Position numbers and translations under genes: made by a program. Shown one piece after another: positions 20,950 through 33,900 of a stretch of 64,000 nucleotides of DNA; position 1 is the first letter of the stretch, and every line of letters begins with the position of its first letter. Origin of the DNA: Nectonema munidae (taxonomy: Eukaryota; Nematomorpha; Nectonematoida; Nectonematidae); the NCBI GenBank assembly GCA_030549495.1, contig JAUIRK010000536.1, forward strand, positions 496,001-560,000. The letters are read 5' to 3'. Under the pieces are notes generated by a model. The model was not told where the DNA came from and ran no database searches. It worked only from the letters and a program-made list of their open reading frames with translations.

Positions 20950-23874
20950 GTAAGTCTCAAAGCTTTGGATGTGTTTATCGGAAATATGTAATCAATTTTG
21001 ATTTTTATAAGAGAAAACACATTTTTTTCGCGGAATATTCGTCTTTTACTATTGGAATATGTGTTGTTTTGATTTTTATAAAAAAATATCAAAACATCTG
21101 AAAGATTTTTTTCGTCTTGAAATCCTTTTGTAAAAATGACAGAAAAACAGCAAAAAGTTACATCTACGTTCAAAGTTATTGTTTAAATTTCAAAGGCTTT
21201 GAGTTCAAGTTTTTTCAATCTGTCATTAGCAAGACAACAGGAAAGTTTTTGTGTGCTGAAAAAAACTGAAAACCTGTAGAGGAAGTTATTCAATATTCAA
21301 ACGTCTTGAAAAAGTGGGTTATAGTAAAAATTATGGCATCAATAAACTTTTAGAATTCACAAATGGGTTGGATTGATATAATATTCGTCCAATTTCAATT
21401 GAAATTTGTTTGAAAAGTTCAACCTGAATCCAATGTCAGACATAGATACTTATAACTGGTGGATTTATGGAGAAATTAATAACCAAATTTTAAGGAAAAA
21501 TTTAATATTTTTTGTTCCTGTTTAAAACAACATATTTACATTTGGATTTATTTTTTGAAAATTGTTATGGTAAAAATATTAATTTCAAAAGATTTCAAAC
21601 TGCATGGAAGGAAATTATTACATACAATCAACGAAAGACATGATTAATCCGTTTATTAAAAAAGATTTTACATTCAGGTTAGGTAGCATATAAACTACAA
21701 AAATAAAAAAAAATGGCGATGTAAGTATTTCAACTATTAAGTAGAGAAACATAAATTTTCGGAACAAAGTTCCTATTTATACCTTTTATTTATATTCAAA
21801 TCTTTCTGCTCCATTTCTTTGCTGATGAAAAAAAAATGATTCCAGATTTCTGTTAAAGCAAAAAATCTGTATAAGATAACCCTGTTTTCCCATAAAAGAT
21901 ATTAATTCATTATAATTTTTGGATAGGCTTCTACAATTTAAGTCAAACATGCAAAGATTATATTCATGTTTGTACCAAATTGAGGAAAGTCTACTGCTAA
22001 ATTTATTAAGAGAATTATACTCAAAGTCAGTATATGAAAAAAATAATGGTCAAAACTACTGGAAAAGTTATTGAAAGAACCCGTTTTTCAGTAAAAGAAA
22101 GAGGCATTGAAGTATTTTTCTTCACAGAGATAAGATTAAAAAATCTACAAAAACAATTTCTATGAAAAGCATGATAATTAAAATTTTCAAACTTACTTGA
22201 AAAACAATTGCAAAATTTATAAGTTAAAGAGTTCATTTTATACTCACATAAGTCAGAACTATGATATCCAGAACAAAATTTGCAAGTAGGAATTTTGGTT
22301 ATGCTTTGAGTAATGTGGCCAAATTTGCAGGAATTAGATCACTGTTTAACAGAAAAAAATCGTAAACAGGATGAGAAATAAAATCTGCATAAAGTACATC
22401 CCCATGAGCTTTTATTATTTGCTTTCTGTCCTTGTCATGGGGCTCTTGTTCACCTTATCGTCGTCTTTTTTATTTATTTAAAATATTAACTTCCAGTTGA
22501 TATTTTCAGAAAAAATAACAAATCTTCTGACAGTAACTCATTTTTTTACACCAATCTTTGTTGCCTTTAGCAGAAATCTAATTGTTAGGTAAACAACTCA
22601 GGTTGTCAACACATTTTTAATACACTTGTTGTATAATTGTATTTTTACATTAACCATTACAACTCCAGTTTATTTTTTAAAAACTATGTTTGAATAACAA
22701 ATAGAAGATTCAGCGACAGAACTGTAAGCGATGAAACTAAAAATTCTATATATGATAAATCATAGAATTTTCTATTTTTAAAATAATTTATTTTAATTAT
22801 TTTTCAAGTCTAAACTAAAAATGAAGGTAATATATATTTTTTATGTGTAATTCGAAATTTTATATTTTTTTATCACTACTTATAGTCAGAGCTTTAAATT
22901 CGGTAAATTTAATAATTTGCTTCAATTCAATTCTAGGGGTTAAACTATGACTATCATTATATTTCTATTTGCAAAGGTAAATCAAGTATGAGTTTCTTCA
23001 TTTAAGAAGACAGAGTTCAACCGTTATAAATCTAACTGTTCTTAAATGATGGATCTGAGCCTAAGGTTTTTTAGTTCCAAAGCGAGGCATCTACACAACA
23101 TTAATCAAGTGTCAAATTGATTATGATTGATACATAGGTTGTGCAAAATTGCAATATATTTGTTTCAGAAATTGGTGAGGGGGAGAACACAAGATCATTA
23201 ATACCCGACCTTCTCACAACGCAACTATAACTGCAGATAACTAAGGATTTTATTAAGTCATGTTGTTTGTTAATTTAATCTCATAACTACATTGATATAT
23301 AGTAGAGGATAAGAAAAAACCAATTGGTATCTCTACACTCATCTATTAGGATTGAGTACATTTCTGAAAGTTCTATTTCGTCTCTAATCATCTGAATAAA
23401 GCTTTGGGCTAAGAAAAATTCTTCACATATTTGTGAATAGAAATAATTTGAAATTTATAGCTTTACATAAACTCTTATGCATTTATCTCTAAGTAGGATT
23501 TATAGCTATCATGAGCTTGAATAAATTAATCAAATTTACTACAGTTCGATAAATCAGCAGTTTCATTATGGAAGTGTTAGGACATTTTAAAATGAGAAAA
23601 TTTCAAAATAGTAGAGTTTTTGACGAAAATAGACTATCAAACAGGATCTAAAATTGAAAGAATAGAACAGTTTACGCCAGATTTTTTTTGTTTGAGACTT
23701 CCAATTAGGACATGGAGATACAGTTATCACTACTCATTGTATACATTAAAGGCTTTATCCTTCCTTATTGCTTTTTACCAGTTATATAAACCATTGATTA
23801 CTAATATTCTTTCAGATTTTGATGTTATAGTAAAGAAACAACTGCATGCGTAACAAAAAAACGTATCGCTAGTT
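20950..23874. other. Long AT-rich stretch, nothing recognised
   Basis: Nearly 3 kb with only short, low-complexity open frames. I support no gene, RNA or element ends here. Confidence 0.5.
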
Positions 23875-24180
23875 ATGCTGTTTGAAGGTCAAAAATGTCT
23901 TCTTCTGGATACCGTATGAAAAGGCTTCTATCAGAAGACTCATTGGTTATATTAGGCTTCGTTTATCCGACACTCGTTCGACAATCCCGATCTAACTAAT
24001 TTTTACAATGTTTTCTCCCCTATTTTTTTTTAACATTCACACTCCGACGTCTAGACTGTCTTCATCAAACCAAATGCTATCACGCCTTCGGGTGTAATTT
24101 GCCAATATAACATACCAATCATATAATAGTATTTTTATGACACATGCATTTAAGCTTAGAAAAGTCCATTTTTTGTACGT
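23875..24180. repeat. Dispersed repeat, segments a and b (partners 53905 and 60960)
   Basis: Segment a (AGAAGACTCATTGGTTATAT, CGTTTATCCGACACTCG) matches 53908-54040. Segment b (TCATCAAACCAAATGCTATC, TTTTTATGACAC) matches 60970-61095. The CAGTCAGACCTCATTTATTC form at 53979 resembles pogo/Tigger-type ends. Confidence 0.6.
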
Positions 24181-24571
24181 AAAAAGACATTGTGTTATAT
24201 ACGACCCTAACATAAAAGTTAACGGGGGAAAATATAAACAATTGTAATCACTATTAAATAGAAGCATAACTTTATTTTACTTTAAAAATATCAACACAGC
24301 TATCGAGGGAGGAAAAAATCTGCCTGTATTTCTGAGAGCTAGAAGATAGTGACACTCCAGAAGTGATGATGTTGAAACCACATTTCAAATTTATTCAGCA
24401 ACAGCTTGAGTTTATCAAAAGTGAAACTAAGTCACAAGCTCGGCACTAAAACAACATATCCTTGCTCACAGATTTACTTCACCACATCGCTAGGAAACAA
24501 ACAACGCAACATTATTGAAATTTTTAATGCATTTTTAAGTGTAATTATTTTTTGATTCTTATCATCTAAAT
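24181..24571. other. Intergenic, nothing recognised
   Basis: No coding or repeat signal is supported. Confidence 0.45.
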
Positions 24572-25155
24572 CAGCGTTTCCCCCAAAGGGGGGAATTTTT
24601 CCCCAGTAGAAATTTGAAGCTTTAAAGGGGAAAATAATTACACTGCTATAATTTTGAAATAAGTAGTTATAAAAAAATTATTTAAGTACTTTTCACCCAA
24701 ATACACATATAAACACTTAAAATAACTCAAATACACTTGAATACACTAATTTAAATTTAAATAAATAAAAAAAATTTTTTTGGATGTTTTTTATCCACAA
24801 GGGGGAAATTTAAATGACTAAGTCATGTGAAGGGGAAATAATAGAAATAAGTTTCGGATCTCCTGCAGTGGGGGATCCAGAAATCTTTTGTGGGGGGGGG
24901 GGGGGGGGGGTATACTAATATTATCAAAATATTTTACACATTTTATTAGGGAAGAAATTTGAAAACGTATGTAAAATAAATGATTAAAATTATATTACAA
25001 AGTCTTTTATTCTTTCTTTTTGCTTTGAAAATCGATCAATGACTTCATCAATTTTGATTTATATTTTAGGGTGGACTCCAACCTTAATTTTTCTTGAATA
25101 GATTGCTGGTGGGGGTGTATGCATCCCCCCTATCCCCCCTCTCGGTCCATCCCTG
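24572..25155. mobile_element. Cluster of one or two non-autonomous elements with G/C runs
   Basis: CAGCGTTTCCCCCAAAGG at 24572 looks like a hAT-type end. A second unit runs from CAGTGGGGGATCC (24868), through a run of about 18 G, to GGTCCATCCCTGA (about 25143-25155), which is roughly the inverted form. Flanking duplications were not found. Confidence 0.4.
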
Positions 25156-26621
25156 ATCCCCTGATCTAAAATCTGTTTATTTGTTGAAATGCCATCATTT
25201 ATTGTTATGTCAATATACAAGATATATATATATATATATATGCTTTCCATTATAATTTAATTTTGTTTTTGAATTTTTAAAGTGATGATAAACCAATGAG
25301 TTGTTTATTAGAGCTTTAGGAAGACTTTATCGAAGTAGTCGCTAATTAAAATAAAGAATATTTTGAAGAAGAAAAGAGCAAGTGAAGAGAGTTATTGTCA
25401 TAATTTGAAGCTTTACATGGAACGTAGATATTCTGAAGAAAGCATATTTTTGATAAAGCATGGACTGATGTTGAAGAAATGACATTTGGATCCTCTATAT
25501 GTTGCCTATTTGTGATAGAAATAGTTTGTTCTAATGTCGAATCCGCCAATCATTTATCGGATGACCATTTTCATAGACTAATTTTTGGAGCTACCTTTTC
25601 AACCACGATGTTTGAAAGATTACTCCAGTGTTCCATTTCAATTGGAAAAGTTCTTTAAACTTATTCACAATATGAAAATTGTAATGAGTCGTAATGCAGC
25701 ATCAATTTTGTTTTGTCTCATAGCTCTATACAAACGGCACATTTGTGTTTTATTGATAAAAAGCTTATAAATTGAAAAAAGATCAGAAAATTAATAACGG
25801 TTGGCTGATATGGGGATAAATTGTTTTATAAGGAGAGTATGAGGGTTAAAAAAACTTCCTTCCTTTCTTTATTCTTGGGCATGTTTGAAAGCATTTTGAA
25901 ATATAAGGCCTTAAACACATACATATCTGATAACATTTAAATTCTGCTTATAAATTTATTCAATACTTAACCGTACTCCTTCAAATGCATTCAAAAATTA
26001 AGAATTGAACACCTCACTATGTGTTGATTGCACATTCTATGTAGGATTTTTACATGGGTAAGATACTGTCGGCATAAAATTAATGGTTGCTGCCCGCGGG
26101 TTTAAAAATGGTGTTCTGACTGGAGTGGGAAATTCGTTTTGGCCGCGTATGACTCTATTATTGCAAAATAAGAAGACAAACTCTTTGAAGAATTATTACA
26201 TCCTTAAAGTCTTTGATATTTGTATTTTATTTATATTGAGTGATATAAAAGGTGGGAACACATGAAGGCAAAGAGAGCCATAATCCGGTTTTTTTAACTT
26301 TTTAAAAAGACATACGTAGATACTCAAATTCAAAATTTATTTAATGTAATTGCATATTTTTACAAGTCACATGTAAGAACATAGGAACACATTTAAAAAT
26401 CATATATACCAAAATCAAATATGTATTGATATAGATTCTAATATCATCTAACGACAACCCTTATCAAATTTTTAAAAGTTGGTGCAAAACTAGTTAAAGC
26501 TGTCCACCCAAATTCTGTAAGATGTTGATTTGTCAACTATTAACAATGTTTCGGCTAAATAAATATAATACAAAGATTCACAGCAATATGTTGTATCAAA
26601 AATCGAATGAATAATTCCAAT
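25156..26621. other. Intergenic, nothing recognised
   Basis: Contains an AT dinucleotide run near 25222-25242. A less AT-rich patch at 26083-26150 has no recognisable product. No gene is supported. Confidence 0.45.
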
Positions 26622-27029
26622 CTAGGAAGCACTTTCCAAATTCAATAATAGAAGTTTCGTGCAGCATTTGCAATGCCAGATCCTCTGTTTCTCTGGTAAC
26701 TTCATTTCCCTCCATTCCCCTTCATTTCCTATTTCAGAAAGTGGAAATTTATCTTCAATGATGTCATAAATAAATGGATTAACAAAACATGCAAATGCAG
26801 ATTTAAAACTTTTTAAATCTTCAAACCTTAGTTTCAAATTTGCTGTAATTGAGTGGACATTTAGCTTGAAAGTGGGGATGCTTTTCTGCGTAATGTCGGC
26901 ATAAAAGTCGCTTACTTTGCAGTTTTTAATCGTAATAGTATTACAAATCTGACAACGACGTTCAATCAATTCATTCTTCTTGAAAGTTTCTATTTTCGAC
27001 TTCTTATATTCGCTTTCTGATATTTTCAA
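26622..27029 (-). pseudogene. hAT/ZBED-like transposase remnant
   Basis: An open 135-codon - strand frame contains HSITANLKLRFEDLKSFKSA and then CFVNPFIYDI. This matches the LKLRFxDL...NPF pattern of the hAT-derived GTF2IRD2/ZBED-like group upstream of the C-terminal dimerisation region. Both ends are missing. Family assignment is by recalled motif pattern only. Confidence 0.5.
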
Positions 27030-27168
27030 CAGCCATGTTAGTAAAAATTTAAATAAACTTGATTCTAAAATCTAAAATTGATATAAAAAAAATTATCGAC
27101 TAATATGATCGGATAATACGACAAATCTTTATTAAAAAGAATTTTCACCTTCAAATCTTCTTTTCAAG

Positions 27169-27244
27169 GCATTCCCATTTTCCATCCACACATCCGTTTG
27201 CTGGTCCTCTATTTGCGCACAAATCAAATCTTTTTCGACTTAAG
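27169..27244 (+). pseudogene. Stray copy of cyclin Y exon 2
   Basis: One frame reads PSTHPFAGPLFAHKSNL, against [17 protein letters not shown] in the exon at 28654. Over about 40 nt the two differ at only about four positions, while their flanks do not align. It lies some 400 bp upstream of the cyclin Y start codon. It follows CTTTTCAAG, but every nearby GT donor is in phase 0, which does not fit the phase-1 joins of the gene. A functional alternative exon is therefore unlikely in the simple model. Confidence 0.6.
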
Positions 27245-27339
27245 GTTGAAGATGTACAAAAATTAGTTTACAACTTCTCTCATAAATAATTTTAAAAGCA
27301 TAAATAATAATAATCTATCTACTTCATTTCAATAAGAAA

Positions 27340-27644
27340 GCTAACATACAAGAGCACCGACAAAGTCGGAAATTTTGCACTGGTTTGTTGTGCACAAATT
27401 GTCAAAGTACAAAGTGTGGCCCTAGTAGTGATAATGCGCGTAGCGAATATATGCTACATTCAAGAGCGCTGAATTCCTTCTACCGCCCTCCAACGTGCGG
27501 ACTGGGTAATACGGTTCGCGCAAATGCAAACTATTATTTTCCTGGGATTTGAATGGCTTCCTATGCTTACTATGAACATTTTGTTTACTTGTATTTATTC
27601 ACTTTTAACATCGTTTAGTAGGCGCTCGTATTCACGATCTTTGA
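27340..27644 (+). promoter_or_regulatory. Probable promoter and 5' UTR of cyclin Y
   Basis: Less AT-rich than its surroundings, with CpG-containing patches (AATGCGCGTAGCG, AACGTGCGGACTGGG). It lies directly upstream of the ATG at 27645. No TATA box or initiator could be assigned, so the call rests on position and composition. Confidence 0.35.
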
Positions 27645-27900
27645 ATGGGAAATAATGCTTGTTGTTTGCTCGGTTTCAATCTTTCCAAGAAAAGCTCATC
27701 CTACTTTGCCAATGACACTAAATGCAGAATTGGCATCAAGAAAAAGAATGATGCAGTGGTCGAGCTGCCTACCTCCATCAACTCCGTACACTGTCGTAAT
27801 CATTCGTGCTTTTCCGAAAATTTTGATCTAGCAGGCGTTAAAGATGTCAAGTTAAAAAGTCTCGCCAGTTTACAGCATATCAGTGAAAGAGATTTAGAAG
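27645..27900 (+). CDS. CCNY: Cyclin Y exon 1 (myristoylation site)
   Basis: From ATG to the donor GAAG|GTTTTT, which is not a strong donor. It ends with the first base of an Asp codon completed by the next exon. It encodes [16 protein letters not shown] and ends at [11 protein letters not shown]. Confidence 0.85.
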
Positions 27901-30900
27901 GTTTTTCTCATACTTATTATTTACCATGTTGAGCGAAATTTTAACTAAAAAGTTTAGAAAAAAGTATATTTAAACAAAAAACATAACTTTAATTTTGACA
28001 ATGACGCCTTTTTTATTCAAAAATTTCTGAATTATAAGAAAAAGCCTTCTGCCTTTTGTTAGTAATTCTTTCAATTAAAAATATTTCTTGAAATTTCTGT
28101 CTATGGCAGTTATCTAATAAAAGTTTTAATTTAAGTTTTACAAAGATATATGCAAACTCTTATCTACAGCAAAAATTCTCTTTTTCCCTTTGTAAAATAA
28201 AAAAGCACTTGCTATATCCTTCTTTTGGCATAATAATTAGTGTTTTTAAAAAAAAATAGATAATCCAATTTTAATCTGGAACTTGAAAATAAAAAAATGA
28301 AAGATTTAATCAAAGTAAAAAAGGAACCTACAAAAAGAAAGACAGTCAGAAAAAAGAAGTAACGTTTCTTTTCCACTCAATTTTGGAAATTTTATAAAAA
28401 TTATTTATACCAAAATTTATTACTAAAAGAGACAAATGGCACAAGCAAGACCAAACCTTATTAAAACCAACTAAAACAAATGCAAAAGAAACATTTTTTG
28501 AAAGTTCTTGACTTATTTGCAAGTATAGCATACCCATTTTAACATCATTTGGAAGAGTTTAGTGCGTATTTACTAAAATTCACTGTACTATACTCATATC
28601 TTATTGATATTTATACATCAATATAATCGTGAGCGTATTTGCATTCTTTTTAGATGACTGTCAAGACCCATCGACACATCCTCTTGCTGGTCCTCTATTT
28701 GTGCACAAATCAAAACTGGATTTAAGTATGGCAGTTTTTTATCCTCCAAAGCGCTCTCTATTTTTCGCAATCTTCTTTTCTTTTAGATTTGAATCGTGAT
28801 AGATGCAGAAGAAAGGTGAGTTTAGTTTCTTTTTAATTTTGTTGCAGTTTTGTGAAATTATTTCTCTTGTGTGCTTCACCACATCAAAAATATATTATTT
28901 GACTTAAACGATATCATTTTTACCGAAATCTTCCTACCGAGTAGAATTCAGAGTTTTTATAGTGATCAGAGTCGGAGTCAATTTTTTCAAAATAACCAAA
29001 TTCGGTATTAAAAATTTTTTTTTAAGTATTTTAAATAATGTGAAAAAAATTCTAATTTTTGTAATGATATCGAAAGGTTCTTCTTAATCGAAGTTGTAAA
29101 AAAATAAAAAAAAATTCTTAAGATTTTTTGGTATTTGGAGTCGAAGGTGGATTTTTTTGAGAACTTGGAGTTTCGACTACGCAACCCTGCTCTTGTACTT
29201 TTAAAAATTTTTGCCTAAATGATAAAAACATTCTTATCTTATCTTTTTTTTCTTTTGAAATTCCACTTACTCCTTTGAAATATCCTTTTTTATTACATTG
29301 ATAAAAATTTAAGGGGGGGGGGGCATTTTTTCTAATTTCATAAAGAGATAGTGGTCTAACAAGACAACCGGGGAGACGAAAATGATTGACTGACTGCTAT
29401 ATACACAAATGTAATGGGAATTATCTATTTTGAATTTTGAAAATGATTAGATTTCAGAGGATTTCGTAAGATTTCAAAAGAAAAATACGATAAAATTTTA
29501 TTTTTTTCATATAAAAACTATGGATTTTGGTAAAAATTCACACCTGATTCAAATTAGGTGTGTTGTTTGTTAAAGTAGTTCTTATCACCTCTGCGAGATG
29601 TTTATTATTCTGCTCTGAAGGATAAAGGATCTGAGAGAGTTTCTCACTGCGATGTGGTTTTATGGTTGTCATCCACCATTTTTCGACTTTAATTGAACGC
29701 ATTTATGTTTCTCTTCTTGTGAATGAAGAGAAATTTTTTTCTTTCTTGTTTCTCTTCTTGCTCTCAAGAGTTATTATTTATGTTCGTTTAAAATTAATTA
29801 GAATTTACTTCCTATATATTTTCACTAGCGAAAACGTTTGTAAGAATAATAATGCCTTTCCTGTATTTGATAAGATTTACAAATTTATCTCATTTTTTCT
29901 GAGCCACGATTTTAAAAGTTCTATATTGTAGTTACATTTTATAGCTTAATTTTATAAGTTTGCTATCTTAATCATAAAACCTATTTATTTAGAAGTAAAC
30001 AATTCGTTTTCTAAAGTATTTAGCTTTGATATAAGTGTCTAAAATATTTAAAAAATCTAAATTATAGTTTGCAGTCTGCTTATTTTATCTAAAAAATTTC
30101 ATGTGTGCTAACTAACAAAGTTTTTTTCCATTATTTTCAGTAATTAAATAATTTCACTAAATTTGAATTATATACATTTGTTACAGGGGCACACCTCCTC
30201 AAAATTATTGGGGGCGAATTTTTTTTTTGCAATTTTCAAAATTACTAGTCTGGAAATACCACGAGATACCAAATATTCAATCAATCCTTTAAAATAGCGT
30301 GTATTCAGTGCATACCTAAATTTATAAGGCTACTTTATATTTTTTTTACAAAATTGATGAAATTTAAAAACTATATTTCCAGCGAAAATATTTTAATTAA
30401 CTTTGCATAACGTATATACACTAGTTTAAAAAAATCCAAAATTATTGGGGCGGGGCGAATAGGCTTTTCGTCCCCACCCCCGGATGTGCGCCTCTGATGA
30501 AATTAACATTGATATAAGGTATGAGCTGTTTGATTAGAATAGTGGAGACTTAAAAATATGCTTGGAACTCGAGATGCACCGATAAGAAATTTAGCCGAAT
30601 ACCGATCAATCGGTAATTATAATATTAATTGGCAAATTATTTATTTTTGCAAGTTGGAACCTCGTGGGTTAGGGTTGAACATAAATATCTTTAAAATTTT
30701 TGCTTAGAAATTTTTAGAATTATTTTAATTTGTTTTTAGAATTTTTTAATAGGCTAATCCACAACTTTTTTAAATTAAAATTTTTTGCTTGATTCTTTTT
30801 CTTCAAATTTCATAAAATTTTTGGTTTATATTTTTTAAAATTATTTTACTTATTTTGATTTTAGGCCATCTAAAATTTTATTTTATATTTGTACATTTAA

Positions 30901-33900
30901 CTTAATTATTTCTCATCAAAAAATTTCAAACAAATTAATTAAATTAATTGTTTTTTGGCATCTTTAAAAGAAATCGTTGAAAAAAAAAATAATATTGAGC
31001 TAAAAAAATTTAATGTGATGTCTTTTAATATCTTAATTAAACATATCATTCTTGACGTAATCCCGCGCAATATGAGAAATTTAAAGATAGCGCATAGTTA
31101 TTAGCTATATCAAGAATTTCAAAAATAGGACTTACAAAAATATGTTGAAAATTTTAATGGTATTTGGCTTAACCTGTTATCGACCATAGTCGACATATGT
31201 CGACTTTACAAAAATAAAATTGTCTGCGTTTATCAATTAAATTAAATTTCAACAATTTAACTTTTATTGTTGGTTCAATAACTTGATATTATTTTTTAAA
31301 GGTATCTAAAATATTTAAAAATCTAAATTACAGTTTTCAGTCTGCTTATTTTTTCGGAAAAAAATTCTATGTGTGCTAACTCACAAAGTTGTTTTTCATT
31401 ATTTTCAGTAATTAAATGATTTCACTAAATTATAATTATATAAATTTATAATGCTGCCATGGGTTGGGAGAGTCAGCGGAAAAATACCAGACTCTGACTC
31501 CAATAAAGGCCGTTGCTAAAAGAATAATCGATTATTATCAATATATAATCGATATTGAGACCCTAATCTGCAGGAGTAAAAATTTATGCTTGTTTATGGT
31601 GCGTTGAGTTTGCTCATTTTTAACCAAGAATTTTTTAACTAAGAAGTTATTTTAACTCGTGAGCCCAATTGGGGTCGGAAAAAAATGTCGTTTGGGAGAA
31701 GCTTAGTTAGATGCTTAATGCCCTTAGCCAAGATAAACTTTTTTCATCTTGATCCAAGTTTTCCTTATATTGATAGATAAATATTCTTAAATTTTCAATT
31801 ATTTTTGTATGCACTCGCATTCATAACGTCACGAAGACTGTAGTAATAAATTGCAATTCAATTATGCTGGGCCCAACAATTTAGATTGGATGAGTTTTTT
31901 AGAAAAAGACTTTTGCTTTTTTTTTATTTGAAAAGTCTTTCAAAATAGTTTTATGATTAACAATTTTAACAATTTGGTCTTAAAACCTTCAATAAAGACT
32001 TCAAATAATTCAAAAATACAATTAAGACTCCAAATACTAAAAAATTTCAAATATTTAAAGCCAACTTTTACTTCCGTTTACTACATTTTACTGCTTTTAA
32101 AAACCACCATATTTTTATAATATACAAAAAAGATTTTTTGCTTTAAAAATCCGGCTTTGATTCTGAATTTTATTCGATACCTATTCTCACTCGACTCGTA
32201 TCACTTTCACATCTCTGACTTCACCGAATCCAACTGTGCAACCCTCGATGTGCCCCTAAAAATACGTTAAATGATGCCTTAATGATAGGATGGGCGGAAA
32301 GTGAGAGGTTAACTATAATACTTTATCCTTCAGAAAAGCGTCATTCGCGTAAGATGTGATGAATTCTGAATCGAATAATGGTTCCAAGCATCCTCTCCTT
32401 CATTCAATGTACATATTTGATGAACTTAAAAAGTATTTTACTGCGATATGAAATGACATTTTTTACTTTTTTTTTATGTACACATACTTCCGTATTCATT
32501 TGTATTATAACATATGTAATGATATACACCTGCATAAGTGGAACAATTCCTTTGCTGAGTATTTTTTCTGAATCAATGAATTTGTGTATGATCTGATCCA
32601 AATCGTAATTTCGACATTTTTCATTGTTGGATAAAATAAAAATTGCCTGCTTCAATTTATATGAAAACTCGTTGAAAAAGATAAGCTCACGATTCTTTTT
32701 CACGAAACTTGTTCTTAAAGAGCCTGAAGCACCGAATCATTTTACAATGTCCACCCAACCACGTGCTATCTAAGTAACTTAGAAGTTGGTTGGCTAGTGG
32801 GTTGAATAGCTAGTAAACAAGCTTAGTTGGTAAATCCTTAATAAAAAGTTATCTTTTTGGTCAGGTCAGGGCTATCCAAAATCTCTGACATGATTGCATG
32901 AAAATTATAAATAATTTTTTGCTTAAACCAATCAAATTACGCGAGAATCTGACCCAATTATTCTATGTACTGGGTGACCTGAGGCAACAATTTTTGACTT
33001 TACAAAAATAGGAATCTTCTGTGTTTATAAATGCTCTTTAATACAAATCTGCTTTACATATTACAAAACAAAAAATGCAGATATATACGCCTTTTCTAAT
33101 ATCATATACAGTCAAACCTTTTTAAAACGGTCATCAAAATGACTATCTATTTTTGACCGTATTAAAGAGGTGACCGCTATTAATATAGAGGTATTATAAA
33201 TAATTTATAATTTTTATTAAAAAGTTAAAGAGTTTCCTTGTGTAAAAATTCAGTAAGGGTAGTTTGTCTACTATTACTAACTTTTTTAACATCTTCATTA
33301 ATAAACTCATCTTCAGCTTTAGCAAATACTGACCACATATCAAGACCTTTTTCTATGCAAAAATAATTGGAACATTGCAGTCAATATTGACATATTCATC
33401 AAAATTTATATTTGGTGCTTGAAATTTATCAGCAACAATGTTTAATAAAGAATCAAAAGCTACACTTTTCTCTTCTTCAAAGCGCTCACATTCTATTAAA
33501 TTACTTTTTTTCAGATAAGCTTGCAGCCTTGAAACATTTGAAAACCATTTCCTGTTTGACGCATTTAACAGCTTTATTTATCCATTTAACATCGCGAAGT
33601 ACAATGATGCTTGAAACAAGTTGTGATATATTAGCGTGTATTTGCTATAGTAATTTTTTAAAACCCATTTTCTGTAATGAACTTTGAAATTTTGAATAAT
33701 CCCTTGATCAAGGGGTTGTAAAGAGGAAGTACTGTTAGACGGAAGATAGATTATTTTAATATTTCTTAGGCTAAGATCATGAATATGACATGCCTCATTA
33801 TTCAAGAAAAGAACTATTTGTCGGCTTTTCTTCCGCATTTTGCTGTCAAAATTCAATAGCCATTCTTGAAAAATATATCTTGCCATCCATGATTTTTTAT

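Larger units (their letters stand above)
28816..30183 (+). other. Cyclin Y intron 3, first part
   Basis: AT-rich. Near 28965-29195 lies a dispersed repeat of the AGAGTCGGAGTC...GACTACGCAACCCTG type, with related pieces near 31475 and 32200. An open frame at 29662-29931 is low-complexity and unrecognised. A direct repeat (about 30060-30183) recurs at 31305-31450. Confidence 0.5.

Noticed and set aside
27169-27244. Upstream copy of cyclin Y exon 2 as a working alternative exon
   Set aside because: It precedes the start codon and its donors are all in phase 0, whereas the gene needs phase 1. Kept as a finding rather than a CDS.
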